64,000 nucleotides of DNA, from the NCBI RefSeq assembly GCF_002261355.1, contig NZ_NEVU01000003.1, positions 806,001-870,000 of the forward strand. The letters run 5' to 3'. The DNA is from Bordetella genomosp. 12 (GTDB lineage: Bacteria; Pseudomonadota; Gammaproteobacteria; Burkholderiales; Burkholderiaceae_B). The translations under genes were made by a program, and so were the position numbers. Of this stretch, positions 49,852-59,412 are shown one piece after another. The notes beneath the pieces are model-generated. The model saw nothing but the letters and a program-made list of their open reading frames with translations, had not been told where the DNA came from and did no database searches. Position 1 is the first letter of the stretch. Each line of letters starts with the position of its first letter.

Positions 49852-52116
49852 ATGTATGACCTGCACAGACTGGGGTGGAACAGCTTCCAACAGCTTTGTC
49901 TCACCATAGCCCGGGAAGTTCTGGGGCAGACGGTGCAGTCATTCTTAGATTCGAACGATGCTGGGCGCGATGGTGCTTTTGCGGGAAGCTGGACTCCGTC
50001 ACCTGGACAGCACTTCAGTGGTAATTTCGTTATCCAATGCAAATTTTCCAGCAAGGTAGGAGGTCTGCTGACGCGGTCTGGCATCGCGGATGAGATTCCG
50101 AAAGTCCGAAAGCTCGTATCCGACGGACTTTGTAATGTCTACATCCTGATGACGAACGCCGGCGTGTCCGCAAAGCAAGAGGCTCAGATCAAAGCCGTGC
50201 TGAACGACACCGGAGTGAAGGACGTTCTGATATGCGGGTCCACCTGGATCGAGGATCAGATCAGAGAGAGCGCGCGGCTGCGGATGCTCGTGCCCCGCGT
50301 CTATGGTCTGGGTGACCTGAGCCAGATTCTAGATCAGCGCGCCTACGCTCAGGCTCGCGCCGTCCTTGAGTCGTTACGTGATGATCTGGCTAAGGTCGTC
50401 ATCACGGAGTCCTACCGCAAGGCCGTCAATGCGCTCGACGAGCATGGGTTCGTCTTGCTGATCGGTGAGCCTGCTGCAGGCAAGACGACGATCGCTTCGA
50501 TGTTGGCGATGGCGGCGGCCGACAAATGGAAGTCATCGGTCGTTAAACTGGCCGATCCGGCCAAAGTCGTGGAACGGTGGAATGTTGACGAACCTTCGCA
50601 GTTCTTCTGGATCGATGACGCATTCGGCGTGACGCAGTACGAATCGCCGTTGGTGCATGGCTGGAACCACTCGCTGGCTCAGATCAAGGCCATGCTGCGC
50701 CGAGGGGTCAAGATAGTCATGACGTCCAGAGACTACATCTACAACAGGGCCCGCCAAGATCTCAAGGAAAGCGCATTTCCTCTGCTCAGCGAGAGCCAGG
50801 TTGTGATCGATGTGCATGATCTGACCGACTTGGAAAAGCAGCAGATTCTTTATAACCACCTCAAGCTGGGCAAGCAAACCACGGAATTCCGAACAGCCAT
50901 CCAACCTCACTTGGAATACATGGCAGAGCACCCGCGCTTCATTCCAGAGACCGCACGACGTATCGCGGACCCTTTTTTCACAAATAATCTCTACCTCAGC
51001 AGATACCATTTGGGCGAGTTCGTGGAAAAGCGGGAACAGCTTCTTCTCGAAGTGATCCAGGGTCTGGACGCGAGCAGCAAAGCAGCTCTGGGTCTGATCT
51101 ACATGAGAAAGGACCATCTTGAAAGCCCGATCATGTTGCAAAATTCCGAGGAGAGCGCAATTGAGAGACTCGGCAGCACGTTGGGAGAGTGTATTCAAGC
51201 ACTCGATGCACTCAATGGCAGTCTCGTGACGTACATGGATGTGGACGACCAGCCGGTCTGGCGATTCAAGCATCCGACTATCGGTGATGCCTACGCGGCG
51301 ACTTTAGCTTTCAACCCGGACCTGCTCGGCATCTTTCTCAGCGGTAGCTCCACCGAGAATCTTCTGTCTCAAGTTACATGTGGGAAGGTCGGTGTGGAGA
51401 AGGCTGTCATTGTCCCCAGGTCGCTGTTTCCAGCAATGATGGAGCGTCTAAAGGGCTTCTCGGCCAGCAACCAGTACAAGGTTGAGTGGATGTCCTCGTG
51501 GGGCGCTCGGTGGACACTCTATCGATTTCTCGCCAATCGTTGTTCGAAGGATTTCCTGGCGATGTACCTTCAACAATCTCCAGACATTCTGCAGCGCGTG
51601 GCCAAACCGGGCCTGAGTCTGAGTGTCGTTCCCGAAGTAGATCTTGCCGTGCGCTTGCATGAATTCGGTCTTCTCTCTGAGGAAGTCCGTAAGGCGTTCG
51701 TCGAGACAGTGAGCACTTTTGCCGTCGAGGGTGAAGATCTGTATGCGCTCAACGATCCTGGTGTCCGGAGTGTGTTCCAGGACAGTGAGTTTCACGAGTT
51801 GGTGGAAAGGGTCAGAACAGTTTTGCTCCCAAATCTACAAGATGTCCGGATCACTGCACAGATGAGTCACGCGTTTTCTGACTCGCCGGATGAACACATG
51901 CAGGGAGTCCTAGAATCGCTCGGCACCCTCAAGAAGCAGTTTGGAGGTGACGATCAACTGGTCAAGCTTGTTGACAAAGAAATCAATCTCGTGAACCAGT
52001 GGATCTCCGAAAGAGAGGCGCCAGAACCGAAGGTGGGCCCACGAGTTCTCGGAACCATGGATCGCTCAGAGCACAAGCACGGGACGAGAAGCATCTTTGA
52101 CGATATTGCGGACTGA
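49852..52116 (+). CDS. PD-(D/E)xK nuclease fused to a STAND-type NTPase (nSTAND3-like)
   Basis: 754 residues from ATG 49852; a TTG two codons earlier is possible. The N-terminus (about 1-150) has a restriction-endonuclease-like core: HRLGWNSFQQLCLTIAREVLG, then AGRDGAF with D40, and FVIQCKFSSK with Q62 and K64, a QxK variant of the Mrr-like active site. A P-loop NTPase follows: Walker A GEPAAGKTT (205-213), Walker B FFWIDDAFG (D255, D256), sensor VIMTSRDYIYNRAR and a helical region with EHPRFIPETARRIADP, as in nSTAND3 proteins. The C-terminal 350 residues are helical without a recognised repeat and could be the sensor. By analogy with Avs immune receptors, activation would unleash the nuclease. 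Function not proven. Confidence 0.8.
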   Translation: MYDLHRLGWNSFQQLCLTIAREVLGQTVQSFLDSNDAGRDGAFAGSWTPSPGQHFSGNFVIQCKFSSKVGGLLTRSGIADEIPKVRKLVSDGLCNVYILMTNAGVSAKQEAQIKAVLNDTGVKDVLICGSTWIEDQIRESARLRMLVPRVYGLGDLSQILDQRAYAQARAVLESLRDDLAKVVITESYRKAVNALDEHGFVLLIGEPAAGKTTIASMLAMAAADKWKSSVVKLADPAKVVERWNVDEPSQFFWIDDAFGVTQYESPLVHGWNHSLAQIKAMLRRGVKIVMTSRDYIYNRARQDLKESAFPLLSESQVVIDVHDLTDLEKQQILYNHLKLGKQTTEFRTAIQPHLEYMAEHPRFIPETARRIADPFFTNNLYLSRYHLGEFVEKREQLLLEVIQGLDASSKAALGLIYMRKDHLESPIMLQNSEESAIERLGSTLGECIQALDALNGSLVTYMDVDDQPVWRFKHPTIGDAYAATLAFNPDLLGIFLSGSSTENLLSQVTCGKVGVEKAVIVPRSLFPAMMERLKGFSASNQYKVEWMSSWGARWTLYRFLANRCSKDFLAMYLQQSPDILQRVAKPGLSLSVVPEVDLAVRLHEFGLLSEEVRKAFVETVSTFAVEGEDLYALNDPGVRSVFQDSEFHELVERVRTVLLPNLQDVRITAQMSHAFSDSPDEHMQGVLESLGTLKKQFGGDDQLVKLVDKEINLVNQWISEREAPEPKVGPRVLGTMDRSEHKHGTRSIFDDIAD

Positions 52117-52420
52117 CGTTTCTAGGCCCCAGTCAGACTGAAGAGCATCCTTATTACGGTCGGCAGCATCTCGCAGGTCGAATATCTCCAAACTGCGGCG
52201 CATCAGAATCTGTGACGCCAACGAGCAGACTCATTGTCCAAAGTTGAAACTAGCTAGTTAAACATCCGCATTGTGGTCGCCCGCTAACACTCCGCCACCT
52301 AAATGAACAGGTGGATGAATATACGCAATCTCACATCCTTTCCTCGTCAAAGCCAGCCCTGACGCTAGTTAGGTTCTGCTGAACAGTCTCTCATCACCCC
52401 TTCCACCTCCCGGAGCCCCC
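52117..52420. other. Gene-free segment between defence cassette and relaxase
   Basis: 304 bp. The left part keeps the lower GC content of the cassette and the right part returns to backbone composition near 52380, so the cassette's right boundary lies here. CCACCT and AGGTGG at about 52289-52312 form a short hairpin that may end the cassette transcript. No gene, insertion sequence end or direct repeat was recognised. An oriT could also hide here but no nic sequence was identified. Confidence 0.35.
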
Positions 52421-55318
52421 ATGATCTCCCACAGCCAGATCTATCGCGCCCGTGCGTCCGTTGCCACCCATTACTACGCCGACCAAGCCGACGACTACTA
52501 CAGCCGCGATGGCAGCGCCGCGACCTGGCAAGGGCAAGGCGCGCGCCGCTTGGGAGCTGTCGGCGAAATAGACGCCACACGCTTCAAAGCCATGCTGCAA
52601 GGCGACTTTGGCCGTAGTGTCACGGCGGGCCGTTCAGTTCGCAAGGACTCAAAAGCCCGTGCTGCCCTTGACCTGACATTCGGCGCTCCGAAGAGCATCA
52701 CCCTACAGGCTTTGATTGGCGGCGATGAGCGCCTGATTCACGCCAATGACAAATCCGTGGCCGTCGCGCTGGATTATGTGGAACAACACCTGACCATGGG
52801 CCGCCGCAAGGAGAACGGTAAGTCGCGGGTAGAACATACTGGCAACCTCATCATTGCCAAGTTCCGCCACGAAACTGCTCGCCCCACTGAAGAGGCTGCG
52901 CCTGATCCTCATCTTCACGTTCACGCCTTGTTGATGAACCTGACCCAGCGGGCCGACGGAAGCTGGGTGTCGCTGTCCAATGAAGACATCTTCAAGCTGC
53001 TGCGCGTGACGGACGCCATATATCAGGCGGAACTGGAACGCAACGTGCGGGCGCTGGGATACGCGGTTCGTCATGAGAAGCACCATATCGAACTGGCCCA
53101 TATCAGTCGCGAGCAAATCGAATACTTCAGCAAACGTAGCGCCGGCATCAATGCCGAGCTAGCCGCGCGCGGCACCAAACGTGCAGACGCCCCTCACGCA
53201 CTGCGCCAGGGCATCAACCTCTCCCACCGCCAGGAGAAAACGCAGGCGTTCAGTCGCGCGGAATTGCACCAACAGTGGCGCGATGCCGCCGCAGCCATCG
53301 GCATGCAGTTTGGCCAAGTCGCGCACCAGGCCCACCAGCAAAAGCACCAGCCGCTAGAACAAAGCCCAAACCTGGTGGCACATACCTCTCTGGACTGGGC
53401 AATCCGGCATCTGACTGAACGTGAATCCGTCATGCCCTTGGCCGACCTCCTGCAACACGCCGTGCGCCATGCGGGCGGGCATACAGACATTACGGCTATC
53501 CAGACGGCCATACAAGAACGGGTAGCATCCGGCACCCTCATCCGCGAGGCGCCGCATTACCGCAGCACGCAAGACAAGGACGCGCTGCCCATGACACGCG
53601 AAGGCTGGGCCGCAGAAGTCGTGCTATTGCGTGGCATTTCCCAGGACGCTGCGCTGCAGCTCGTTGACCAAGCGATTGCCCAAGGCCGCCTGTTAATGGA
53701 AAGCCCACGGTACGCGACCCGCAGAGCCTTTGAAGCCGAATCCAGAATACTGGCCGCTGAACAGGCAGGCCGCAGCGCCTGGACAACCACCATTACTGCC
53801 ACCCATGCAGAAAACGGTCTGGACACGAACCTAACACCCGGTCAGCGTGAAGCCGTCATGCTGATTGCGACCGGCACCGACCAGATTGCTGGTATCCAGG
53901 GGCTGGCTGGCACCGGCAAATCCTTCGCTCTGCAAAACGCCCAGGCCATCCTGCAGGAGCAGGGCCACAGCATGGTGGCCCTGGCCCCCTATGGGAACAT
54001 GGTGCGCAACCTGCGTGAAGATGGCATACCGGCGAACACCATCGCATCGGTGCTAGCTGCAGCCGACAAACGCCCTTTTCTCGAAAGTCTAGGGCCGCAA
54101 TCCGTTGTGGTTATAGATGAAGCCGGAGTCGTGCCAGTTCGCCAGATGGACAAGCTGCTGGCGCTCATTAAGCCGACCGGGGCCAAGGTGGTCTTGCTGG
54201 GCGACACTGCCCAGACCAAGGCCATTGAGGCGGGCCGTGCCTTCTCCATGCTTCAAGAGCGCGGCATGAAAACCGTACTGATGGCCGACATCCAGCGCCA
54301 ACGCTCGGAACGACTGCGCCAGGCGGTCCACCTGGCTGCCGAAGGTAAGGCCAGTCGATCTTTGTCACTGCTGAACCAGATCCATTGGATCCCGGATGAA
54401 TTCACGGTCGATGAACACGGCAAGAAAACACGAGACAGTTCCGCCCGGTATGAAGCCATCGCTCAAGCCTATATGACGCTTCCTACTACAGAGCGGGCCA
54501 ACACCATTGTCGTGACCGGCACCAATGCGTCACGCCAGGCCATCAATGAACGGATCCGCGCCCTGCTTGGCCTGGAAGGCAAAGGCCACCAATGCCAGTT
54601 GCTGGCCCGGCATGACGCCACCCGCGCCCAGCGTAGCGTGGCCCGGTATTACACCGTGGGCGATATCGTCGTTCCTGAGCGGGACTATCAGTGCGGGCTG
54701 AAGCGCGGCGAGCTATACCGCGTGACTGGCAACACACGGCATGACCGCATCACGGTAGAACCGCTCCGACCCAATGCCGCGTCTGCTTCGTCCATTGAGA
54801 TCATCCCCAAGACCATGAGCAAGCTGTCGGTCTATCACCTGAACCGGGCAGAATTGTCCGCAGGCGACCATGTCCGTATCACGCGCAACGATGCCCACCA
54901 CGATCTGGTCAATGGCCAACTGGCGAAGGTCGTGGCCATCGATGCGGCCAGAATCACCATCGAAACCAACGGTCGCCATGTTCAACTGAGCACAGATCGA
55001 CCGCTGAACGTGGACTATGCCTACACAACCACTGCACATAGCGCCCAAGGCCTGACTTGTGACCGTGTGTTCTACAACGCCGAAAGTTTCAGCCGCACAA
55101 CTGCCCAAGACACCTACTACGTCAGCATTTCGCGTGAACGGCATGAGATCAGCGTGTTCACTGATGACGTGGCGAAGCTGCCAGAGCGGATAGATCGGAT
55201 CACATACAAGGGGCTGGCGCATGATTTGCAGACGGTGGTGGCAAATAGGCTTGCACAGGATCAAAATGCACTCGCCACCCAGCCCCTACAGGCAAAGTCT
55301 GAATTGGAAATCAGTTGA
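52421..55318 (+). CDS. trwC: MobF relaxase-helicase, TrwC/TraI family
   Basis: 965 residues. The relaxase domain (1-300) has Y18/Y19 and Y26/Y27 in HYYADQADDYYSRDG, the same positions as the two catalytic tyrosines of R388 TrwC, and the metal-binding HUH triad in DPHLHVHALL near 163. APKSITLQAL is another MobF signature. The helicase part has Walker A GLAGTGKSF at about 492, VVIDEAGVVPVRQMD, LLGDTAQTKAIEAG and the C-terminal YAYTTTAHSAQGLTCDRV. It nicks oriT, pilots the strand and unwinds it. Ends 92 bp from convergent arsH. Full length. Confidence 0.95.
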   Translation: MISHSQIYRARASVATHYYADQADDYYSRDGSAATWQGQGARRLGAVGEIDATRFKAMLQGDFGRSVTAGRSVRKDSKARAALDLTFGAPKSITLQALIGGDERLIHANDKSVAVALDYVEQHLTMGRRKENGKSRVEHTGNLIIAKFRHETARPTEEAAPDPHLHVHALLMNLTQRADGSWVSLSNEDIFKLLRVTDAIYQAELERNVRALGYAVRHEKHHIELAHISREQIEYFSKRSAGINAELAARGTKRADAPHALRQGINLSHRQEKTQAFSRAELHQQWRDAAAAIGMQFGQVAHQAHQQKHQPLEQSPNLVAHTSLDWAIRHLTERESVMPLADLLQHAVRHAGGHTDITAIQTAIQERVASGTLIREAPHYRSTQDKDALPMTREGWAAEVVLLRGISQDAALQLVDQAIAQGRLLMESPRYATRRAFEAESRILAAEQAGRSAWTTTITATHAENGLDTNLTPGQREAVMLIATGTDQIAGIQGLAGTGKSFALQNAQAILQEQGHSMVALAPYGNMVRNLREDGIPANTIASVLAAADKRPFLESLGPQSVVVIDEAGVVPVRQMDKLLALIKPTGAKVVLLGDTAQTKAIEAGRAFSMLQERGMKTVLMADIQRQRSERLRQAVHLAAEGKASRSLSLLNQIHWIPDEFTVDEHGKKTRDSSARYEAIAQAYMTLPTTERANTIVVTGTNASRQAINERIRALLGLEGKGHQCQLLARHDATRAQRSVARYYTVGDIVVPERDYQCGLKRGELYRVTGNTRHDRITVEPLRPNAASASSIEIIPKTMSKLSVYHLNRAELSAGDHVRITRNDAHHDLVNGQLAKVVAIDAARITIETNGRHVQLSTDRPLNVDYAYTTTAHSAQGLTCDRVFYNAESFSRTTAQDTYYVSISRERHEISVFTDDVAKLPERIDRITYKGLAHDLQTVVANRLAQDQNALATQPLQAKSELEIS

Positions 55319-55410
55319 TCTCCAAGGTCATTTCATCACTTGCCAACGCTCTTACTCAAACGTTGATGGATGGCCGTCTCGCCCTGCAACACCACTCATA
55401 TTTGGCTTCG

Positions 55411-56169
55411 CTATGCCCGGGCAACCGTACGCTCATGTTCCATGGCAGTCTCTGCCAGTCGCAGCGCTTCTGCATGGACTTCCTTTCTCTCACTGTAACG
55501 GTCAACAAGATATTCTGATCGACCACGCACCAGCAGCGTGAACTTCACCAATTCCTCCATTACGTCCACAACACGGTCATAGTAGGCCGATAGTTTCATT
55601 CGGCCAGCATCGTCAAATTCCTGATAGGCCTTGGCCACTGATGACTGGTTGGGAATCGTCACCATACGCATCCAGCGGCCCAGCACGCGCAAAGCGTTCA
55701 CCGCGTTAAAGGACTGCGAACCACCACTGACCTGCATGACAGCCAATGTCCGACCCTGTGTTGGTCGGACACCACCAGCCTCAAGCGGCAACCAGTCGAT
55801 CTGGCTTTTGAAGATGCCGGTAATCGTGCCGTGACGCTCGGGACTGCACCATACCTGGCCTTCCGACCACAATGACAGGGCTCGCAGTTCGGCAACCTTG
55901 GGATGGTCGGCCGGAACGCTGTCGGGTTGCGGCAACCCGAGCGGATCGAAAATTCGTGTTTCGGCACCCAGGCGTTGCAGGATGCGGGATGCTTCCTCGA
56001 TTAGAAGTTTGCTGTACGAGCGCTCGCGCAGCGAACCGTAAAGTAGCAAGATGCGGGGCGGATGGGCGATATCGACCGGTATGGCGACCTTTTCGTGCGT
56101 CGGGACATCGAGCAGGGAATCGTCCAGAGCAGGCAGCGAAGCGTCGTGTAGCGATGTGAACTGTTTCAT
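55411..56169 (-). CDS. arsH: ArsH NADPH-dependent FMN flavoprotein
   Basis: 252 residues from ATG 56169 ([17 protein letters not shown]); an upstream ATG at 56235 is in frame but adds residues unlike Ars[25 protein letters not shown] is the FMN-binding flavodoxin-like start, and [23 protein letters not shown] is the ArsH signature. ArsH oxidises trivalent organoarsenicals and reduces quinones. Divergent from arsR with the shared AT-rich promoter at 56236-56297. Confidence 0.92.
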   Translation of the reverse strand: MKQFTSLHDASLPALDDSLLDVPTHEKVAIPVDIAHPPRILLLYGSLRERSYSKLLIEEASRILQRLGAETRIFDPLGLPQPDSVPADHPKVAELRALSLWSEGQVWCSPERHGTITGIFKSQIDWLPLEAGGVRPTQGRTLAVMQVSGGSQSFNAVNALRVLGRWMRMVTIPNQSSVAKAYQEFDDAGRMKLSAYYDRVVDVMEELVKFTLLVRGRSEYLVDRYSERKEVHAEALRLAETAMEHERTVARA

Positions 56170-56297
56170 AATGATTTGGAGGTTTAGCGGACTCGGGCGG
56201 CGCCATCCAACGACTGGCTGGCGTGCTGTCATCATTTCGTCATTTCTACTATTATAGAATTAATTTAACGTAGATATAAACGCAACTTGGAAAAGCT
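56170..56297. promoter_or_regulatory. Divergent ars promoter region
   Basis: 128 bp between arsH (minus) and arsR (plus). 56240-56280 is very AT-rich (ACTATTATAGAATTAATTTA, GATATAAACG), supplying -10-like elements on both strands (TATAGAAT and TATAAA). ArsR should bind here and be released by arsenite; the exact operator was not resolved. Confidence 0.5.
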
Positions 56298-56636
56298 ATG
56301 AATTCCAAAGACGTTGTACGGTCATTGGCCGCGATCGCCCATGAATCTCGCCTTGAAGCGTATCGCTTGCTGGTGCAGGCCGGCCCTGGCGGGCTACACG
56401 CCGGGCGACTGGCAGAGTTACTTCAGCTGCCGCCGTCATCTCTGACCTTTCATCTCAAGGAACTCGTCCACGCAGGCCTGCTCACGTCACGGCAAGAAGG
56501 CCGCTTTGTCTTCTATTCAGCAGAGTATGGCGCCATGAGCTCGCTGCTCGCCTACCTGACGGAAAACTGCTGTGGCGGCAACCCCTGCTTACCGGCAAGA
56601 AGTGATATCTGTTCCGGAATGGATGAAGTTCAGTAG
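56298..56636 (+). CDS. arsR: ArsR arsenite-responsive repressor
   Basis: 112 residues. A winged helix (LAELLQLPPSSLTFHLKELVHAGLLTSRQEGRFVFYS) followed by a C-terminal ENCCGGNPC. These three cysteines match the C-terminal As(III) site of the Acidithiobacillus ArsR type rather than the alpha-3 CVC motif of E. coli ArsR. First gene of arsR-arsC-arsC-arsB. Confidence 0.93.
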   Translation: MNSKDVVRSLAAIAHESRLEAYRLLVQAGPGGLHAGRLAELLQLPPSSLTFHLKELVHAGLLTSRQEGRFVFYSAEYGAMSSLLAYLTENCCGGNPCLPARSDICSGMDEVQ

Positions 56637-56688
56637 CCGTCACCAACCCTGTTCCACTCGAAATATCTTGGGAACGATTCAAGGAAAC

Positions 56689-57195
56689 ATGCTCGCTATG
56701 GCAGACAAAATCTACAACACCCTGTTCCTCTGCACGGGGAATTCCGCACGCAGCATCATGGCGGAAGTGCTGCTCAACCAGTTGGGAGATGGCCGTTTCA
56801 GAGCATATAGCGCAGGCAGCCATCCCGGATCCCACGTCAACCCCATGACGCTTGAAATTCTGGAATCCGTTCATCTTCCCACTGATGGCTTACGCAGCAA
56901 AAGCTGGGACGAATTCGCGAGACCTGACGCCCCTCAGATGGATTTCGTGATTACGCTTTGCGACAACGCGGCAGGCGAGCAGTGCCCCGTATGGCCCGGC
57001 CAACCCATTACGGCCCATTGGGGGTTCGAAGACCCGTCGGCATTCCAAGGGTCGCCCGAGAAAAATCGGGAGCATTTCGACAAAATTTTTCGGCAGATCG
57101 CAAACCGCATCAAGATTTTCACCAGTTTGCCGCTGACAACGCTCGACCGCGTCGCCATCAAGCGCGAACTCGATACCCTGGGAAACAGCAAATGA
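56689..57195 (+). CDS. arsC: Arsenate reductase, low-molecular-weight phosphatase type
   Basis: 168 residues from ATG 56689, chosen for the AAGGA four bases upstream; ATG 56698 is possible. YNTLFLCTGNSARSIMAEVLL is the phosphatase-like P-loop (CxGNSxR). LCDNAAGEQCPVWPG carries the second catalytic Cys region seen in this family, and HWGFEDPSAF follows. Reduces arsenate to arsenite using thioredoxin or glutathione-type donors. Overlaps the next gene by ATGA. Confidence 0.92.
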   Translation: MLAMADKIYNTLFLCTGNSARSIMAEVLLNQLGDGRFRAYSAGSHPGSHVNPMTLEILESVHLPTDGLRSKSWDEFARPDAPQMDFVITLCDNAAGEQCPVWPGQPITAHWGFEDPSAFQGSPEKNREHFDKIFRQIANRIKIFTSLPLTTLDRVAIKRELDTLGNSK

Positions 57196-57677
57196 ATGTC
57201 CTATTCCTCTGTACCGGCAACTCTTGCCGCTCGATTCTGGCCGAAGCCACCTTTAACCATCTTGCTCCAGCGGGCTATAGGGCGTTGAGTGCCGGCAGCC
57301 GCCCAACGGGTGAAGTACATCCCCGCTCATTGGCGCTACTGGGACGAGAAGGCATTTCAACAAGCGGCTACGCAAGCAAATCGTGGGATGACCTGCCCGC
57401 CGCACCCGACATCGTGATCACGGTGTGTGCCAGCGCTGCGGGTGAAGAATGCCCGGCCTACCTGGGGAATGTCATGCGTGCCCACTGGGGCGTAGAAGAC
57501 CCCGCCCACGCCACCGGCACCGATAGCCAGATTGATGCCGCGTTCGACACGGCTTATCGCATTCTAAGGGCGCGCATTGAAGCCTTCCTATCTTTGCCGC
57601 TGAAAGATTTGAAGAGCCAAACCGCCCAGCTCAAAGAAGAGCTCGAACGCATCAGCTATATCACGCCTTCCCTGTAA
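57192..57677 (+). CDS. arsC: Second arsenate reductase-like LMW phosphatase
   Basis: 161 residues from ATG 57192. MNVLFLCTGNSCRSILAEATFNHL repeats the P-loop, here with an extra Cys (NSCRS), and ITVCASAAGEECPAYLG and HWGVEDPAHA match the same core as the preceding gene. The pair probably arose by divergence within ars operons; either both reduce arsenate or one has moved to another role. Coupled to arsC upstream by a 4-bp overlap. Confidence 0.9.
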   Translation: MNVLFLCTGNSCRSILAEATFNHLAPAGYRALSAGSRPTGEVHPRSLALLGREGISTSGYASKSWDDLPAAPDIVITVCASAAGEECPAYLGNVMRAHWGVEDPAHATGTDSQIDAAFDTAYRILRARIEAFLSLPLKDLKSQTAQLKEELERISYITPSL

Positions 57678-57700
57678 AGCGCCCATAAAAAACATCCGAC

Positions 57701-57720
57701 ACGCCGTCGCCGGACGGCGT
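57701..57720 (+). terminator. Hairpin between arsC and arsB
   Basis: ACGCCGTC and GACGGCGT form an 8-bp stem with loop GCCG, followed by only TTCCCC. It may attenuate rather than fully end transcription, as arsB starts 31 bp later. Confidence 0.4.
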
Positions 57721-57751
57721 TTCCCCATTCCTGGCATAAAGAGAATCTTCC

Positions 57752-59038
57752 GTGGCTGTCGCACTGCTAATCTTCCTACTCACGATTGTGCTGGTTATCT
57801 GGCAACCCAAAGGGCTCAATATCGGATGGAGCGCTACCCTCGGCGCTGTGCTTGCTCTCGCTTTCGGAGCAGTCAGCTTCAACGACATTCCCGTCGTCTG
57901 GAATATCGTCTGGAACGCCACGGCCACTTTTATTGCCATCATCGTCATCAGCCTGTTACTGGATGAAGCCGGTTTCTTTGAGTGGGCGGCCCTGCATGTG
58001 GCGCGCTGGGGCGGGGGTCGGGGCCGGCTTCTTTTCGCCCTGATCATTCTGCTTGGTGCGGCAGTATCTGCATTCTTCGCCAACGACGGGGCTGCACTGA
58101 TACTGACACCCATCGTGATGGCTATGCTCCTCGCGCTTGGCTTCACACCGGCGGCAACGCTCGCTTTCGTGATGGCCGCCGGCTTCATCGCGGACACGGC
58201 CAGCCTTCCGTTCATCGTGTCGAACCTGGTGAATATCGTATCGGCAGACTTCTTCGATATCAGTTTCGCGCGATACGCAGCAGTCATGGTGCCGGTAAAC
58301 CTAGTTTCCGTGGCGACGACCTTGCTCGTGCTGTTGATCTATTTCCGCAATAGCATCCCGGTCAATTACGATGTCGGCCAGCTCAAGGTGCCTGCAGACG
58401 CCATTCGTGACAAGGCAACCTTCCACGCAGGCTGGTATGTGCTCGCCTTCCTGCTGATCAGCTTCTTCGTATTGGAAGGCTTCGGTATTCCGGTCAGCGC
58501 TCTCGCCGCCACAGGCGCTGCCATTCTGCTGCTGGTAGCCGGACGCAGCCATGTGATCAGCATACGCAAAGTCATGCGCGAAGCGCCCTGGCCCATTGTG
58601 GTGTTCTCGCTTGGCATGTACTTGGTCGTGTATGGCTTGCGTAATGCCGGGTTAACCGACATGATCGCCGGATGGCTCAATGCCATGGCAGATCAAGGCA
58701 TGTGGGTCGCCACCCTGGGTACCGGCCTGCTGACCGCCTTGCTTTCTTCCATCATGAACAACATGCCTACGGTACTTGTCGGCGCACTGTCCATCGACGC
58801 AAGCCAGGCGGCCGGACCCATCAAGGAAGCCATGATTTATGCGAACGTCATTGGCAGCGATCTCGGCCCGAAGATCACGCCTATCGGCAGCCTGGCAACA
58901 CTCTTGTGGCTGCACGTGCTGGCCCGAAAAGGCGTGAAAATCACCTGGGGATACTACTTCAAGGTGGGAATCGTGCTGACACTGCCGGTATTGCTTATTA
59001 CGCTGGCGGCACTGGCTGTGCGGTTGGGGGCTTTCTGA
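57752..59038 (+). CDS. arsB: ArsB arsenite efflux transporter
   Basis: 428 residues, GTG start. About twelve membrane helices, beginning [23 protein letters not shown]. The ArsB family stretches [37 protein letters not shown] and [15 protein letters not shown], with the related [25 protein letters not shown] near the end, show the ArsB/NhaD (not ACR3) type. Exports arsenite and antimonite. No ArsA ATPase gene is present, so it works as a proton antiporter. Confidence 0.95.
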   Translation: MAVALLIFLLTIVLVIWQPKGLNIGWSATLGAVLALAFGAVSFNDIPVVWNIVWNATATFIAIIVISLLLDEAGFFEWAALHVARWGGGRGRLLFALIILLGAAVSAFFANDGAALILTPIVMAMLLALGFTPAATLAFVMAAGFIADTASLPFIVSNLVNIVSADFFDISFARYAAVMVPVNLVSVATTLLVLLIYFRNSIPVNYDVGQLKVPADAIRDKATFHAGWYVLAFLLISFFVLEGFGIPVSALAATGAAILLLVAGRSHVISIRKVMREAPWPIVVFSLGMYLVVYGLRNAGLTDMIAGWLNAMADQGMWVATLGTGLLTALLSSIMNNMPTVLVGALSIDASQAAGPIKEAMIYANVIGSDLGPKITPIGSLATLLWLHVLARKGVKITWGYYFKVGIVLTLPVLLITLAALAVRLGAF

Positions 59039-59412
59039 CCACGCTCGCAATTCTGGAGTTTATCGGGCGTCTGGCCACGTAACGTTTACCGATGCGTGAC
59101 AAGGATTAATTTTGAACCCGACCCCGCAAGGTATACTGTCGCGATGCACAACAGTCTTTCCCCATCCATCCGAGATGTCGCCCCAGCAGGGGCGAGATTG
59201 TCTGTGCCTTCTCCTACCGCGAAATTGGCCTACCAAGTAGGCCACGGTCTATACAGGGCAGCTCGGCAACGACTGAGTCCGCCCTAAGTCGGTAAGTTCG
59301 CATTGTGTTCCAGCACTAAGTGCTGCTGGTTCGACATCCGTCTTCTCGTTTATTCCGACTTATGTCGGCTCTGCTGCATGCGTGTAGCAGAGCGACGCTT
59401 AGTATTTTGCTC
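59039..59412 (+). ncRNA. Structured 5' leader of the SulP gene (candidate cis-regulatory RNA)
   Basis: 374 bp without a clear gene. A possible promoter (TTGAAC near 59112, TATACT near 59132) is followed by at least four perfect hairpins: CGCCCC/GGGGCG (59179-59194), GGCCTAC/GTAGGCC (59227-59243), CAGCACT/AGTGCTG (59311-59325) and GCTCTGCT/AGCAGAGC (59368-59393), the last ending 19 nt before the transporter ATG. A 47-codon frame (59144-59287, MHNSLSPSIRDVAPAGA) could be a leader peptide. I do not recognise a named riboswitch. Confidence 0.5.

Noticed and set aside
52117-52420. Insertion sequence ends flanking the defence cassette
   Set aside because: No transposase frame, terminal inverted repeats or target duplication could be seen at 47048-47184 or here.
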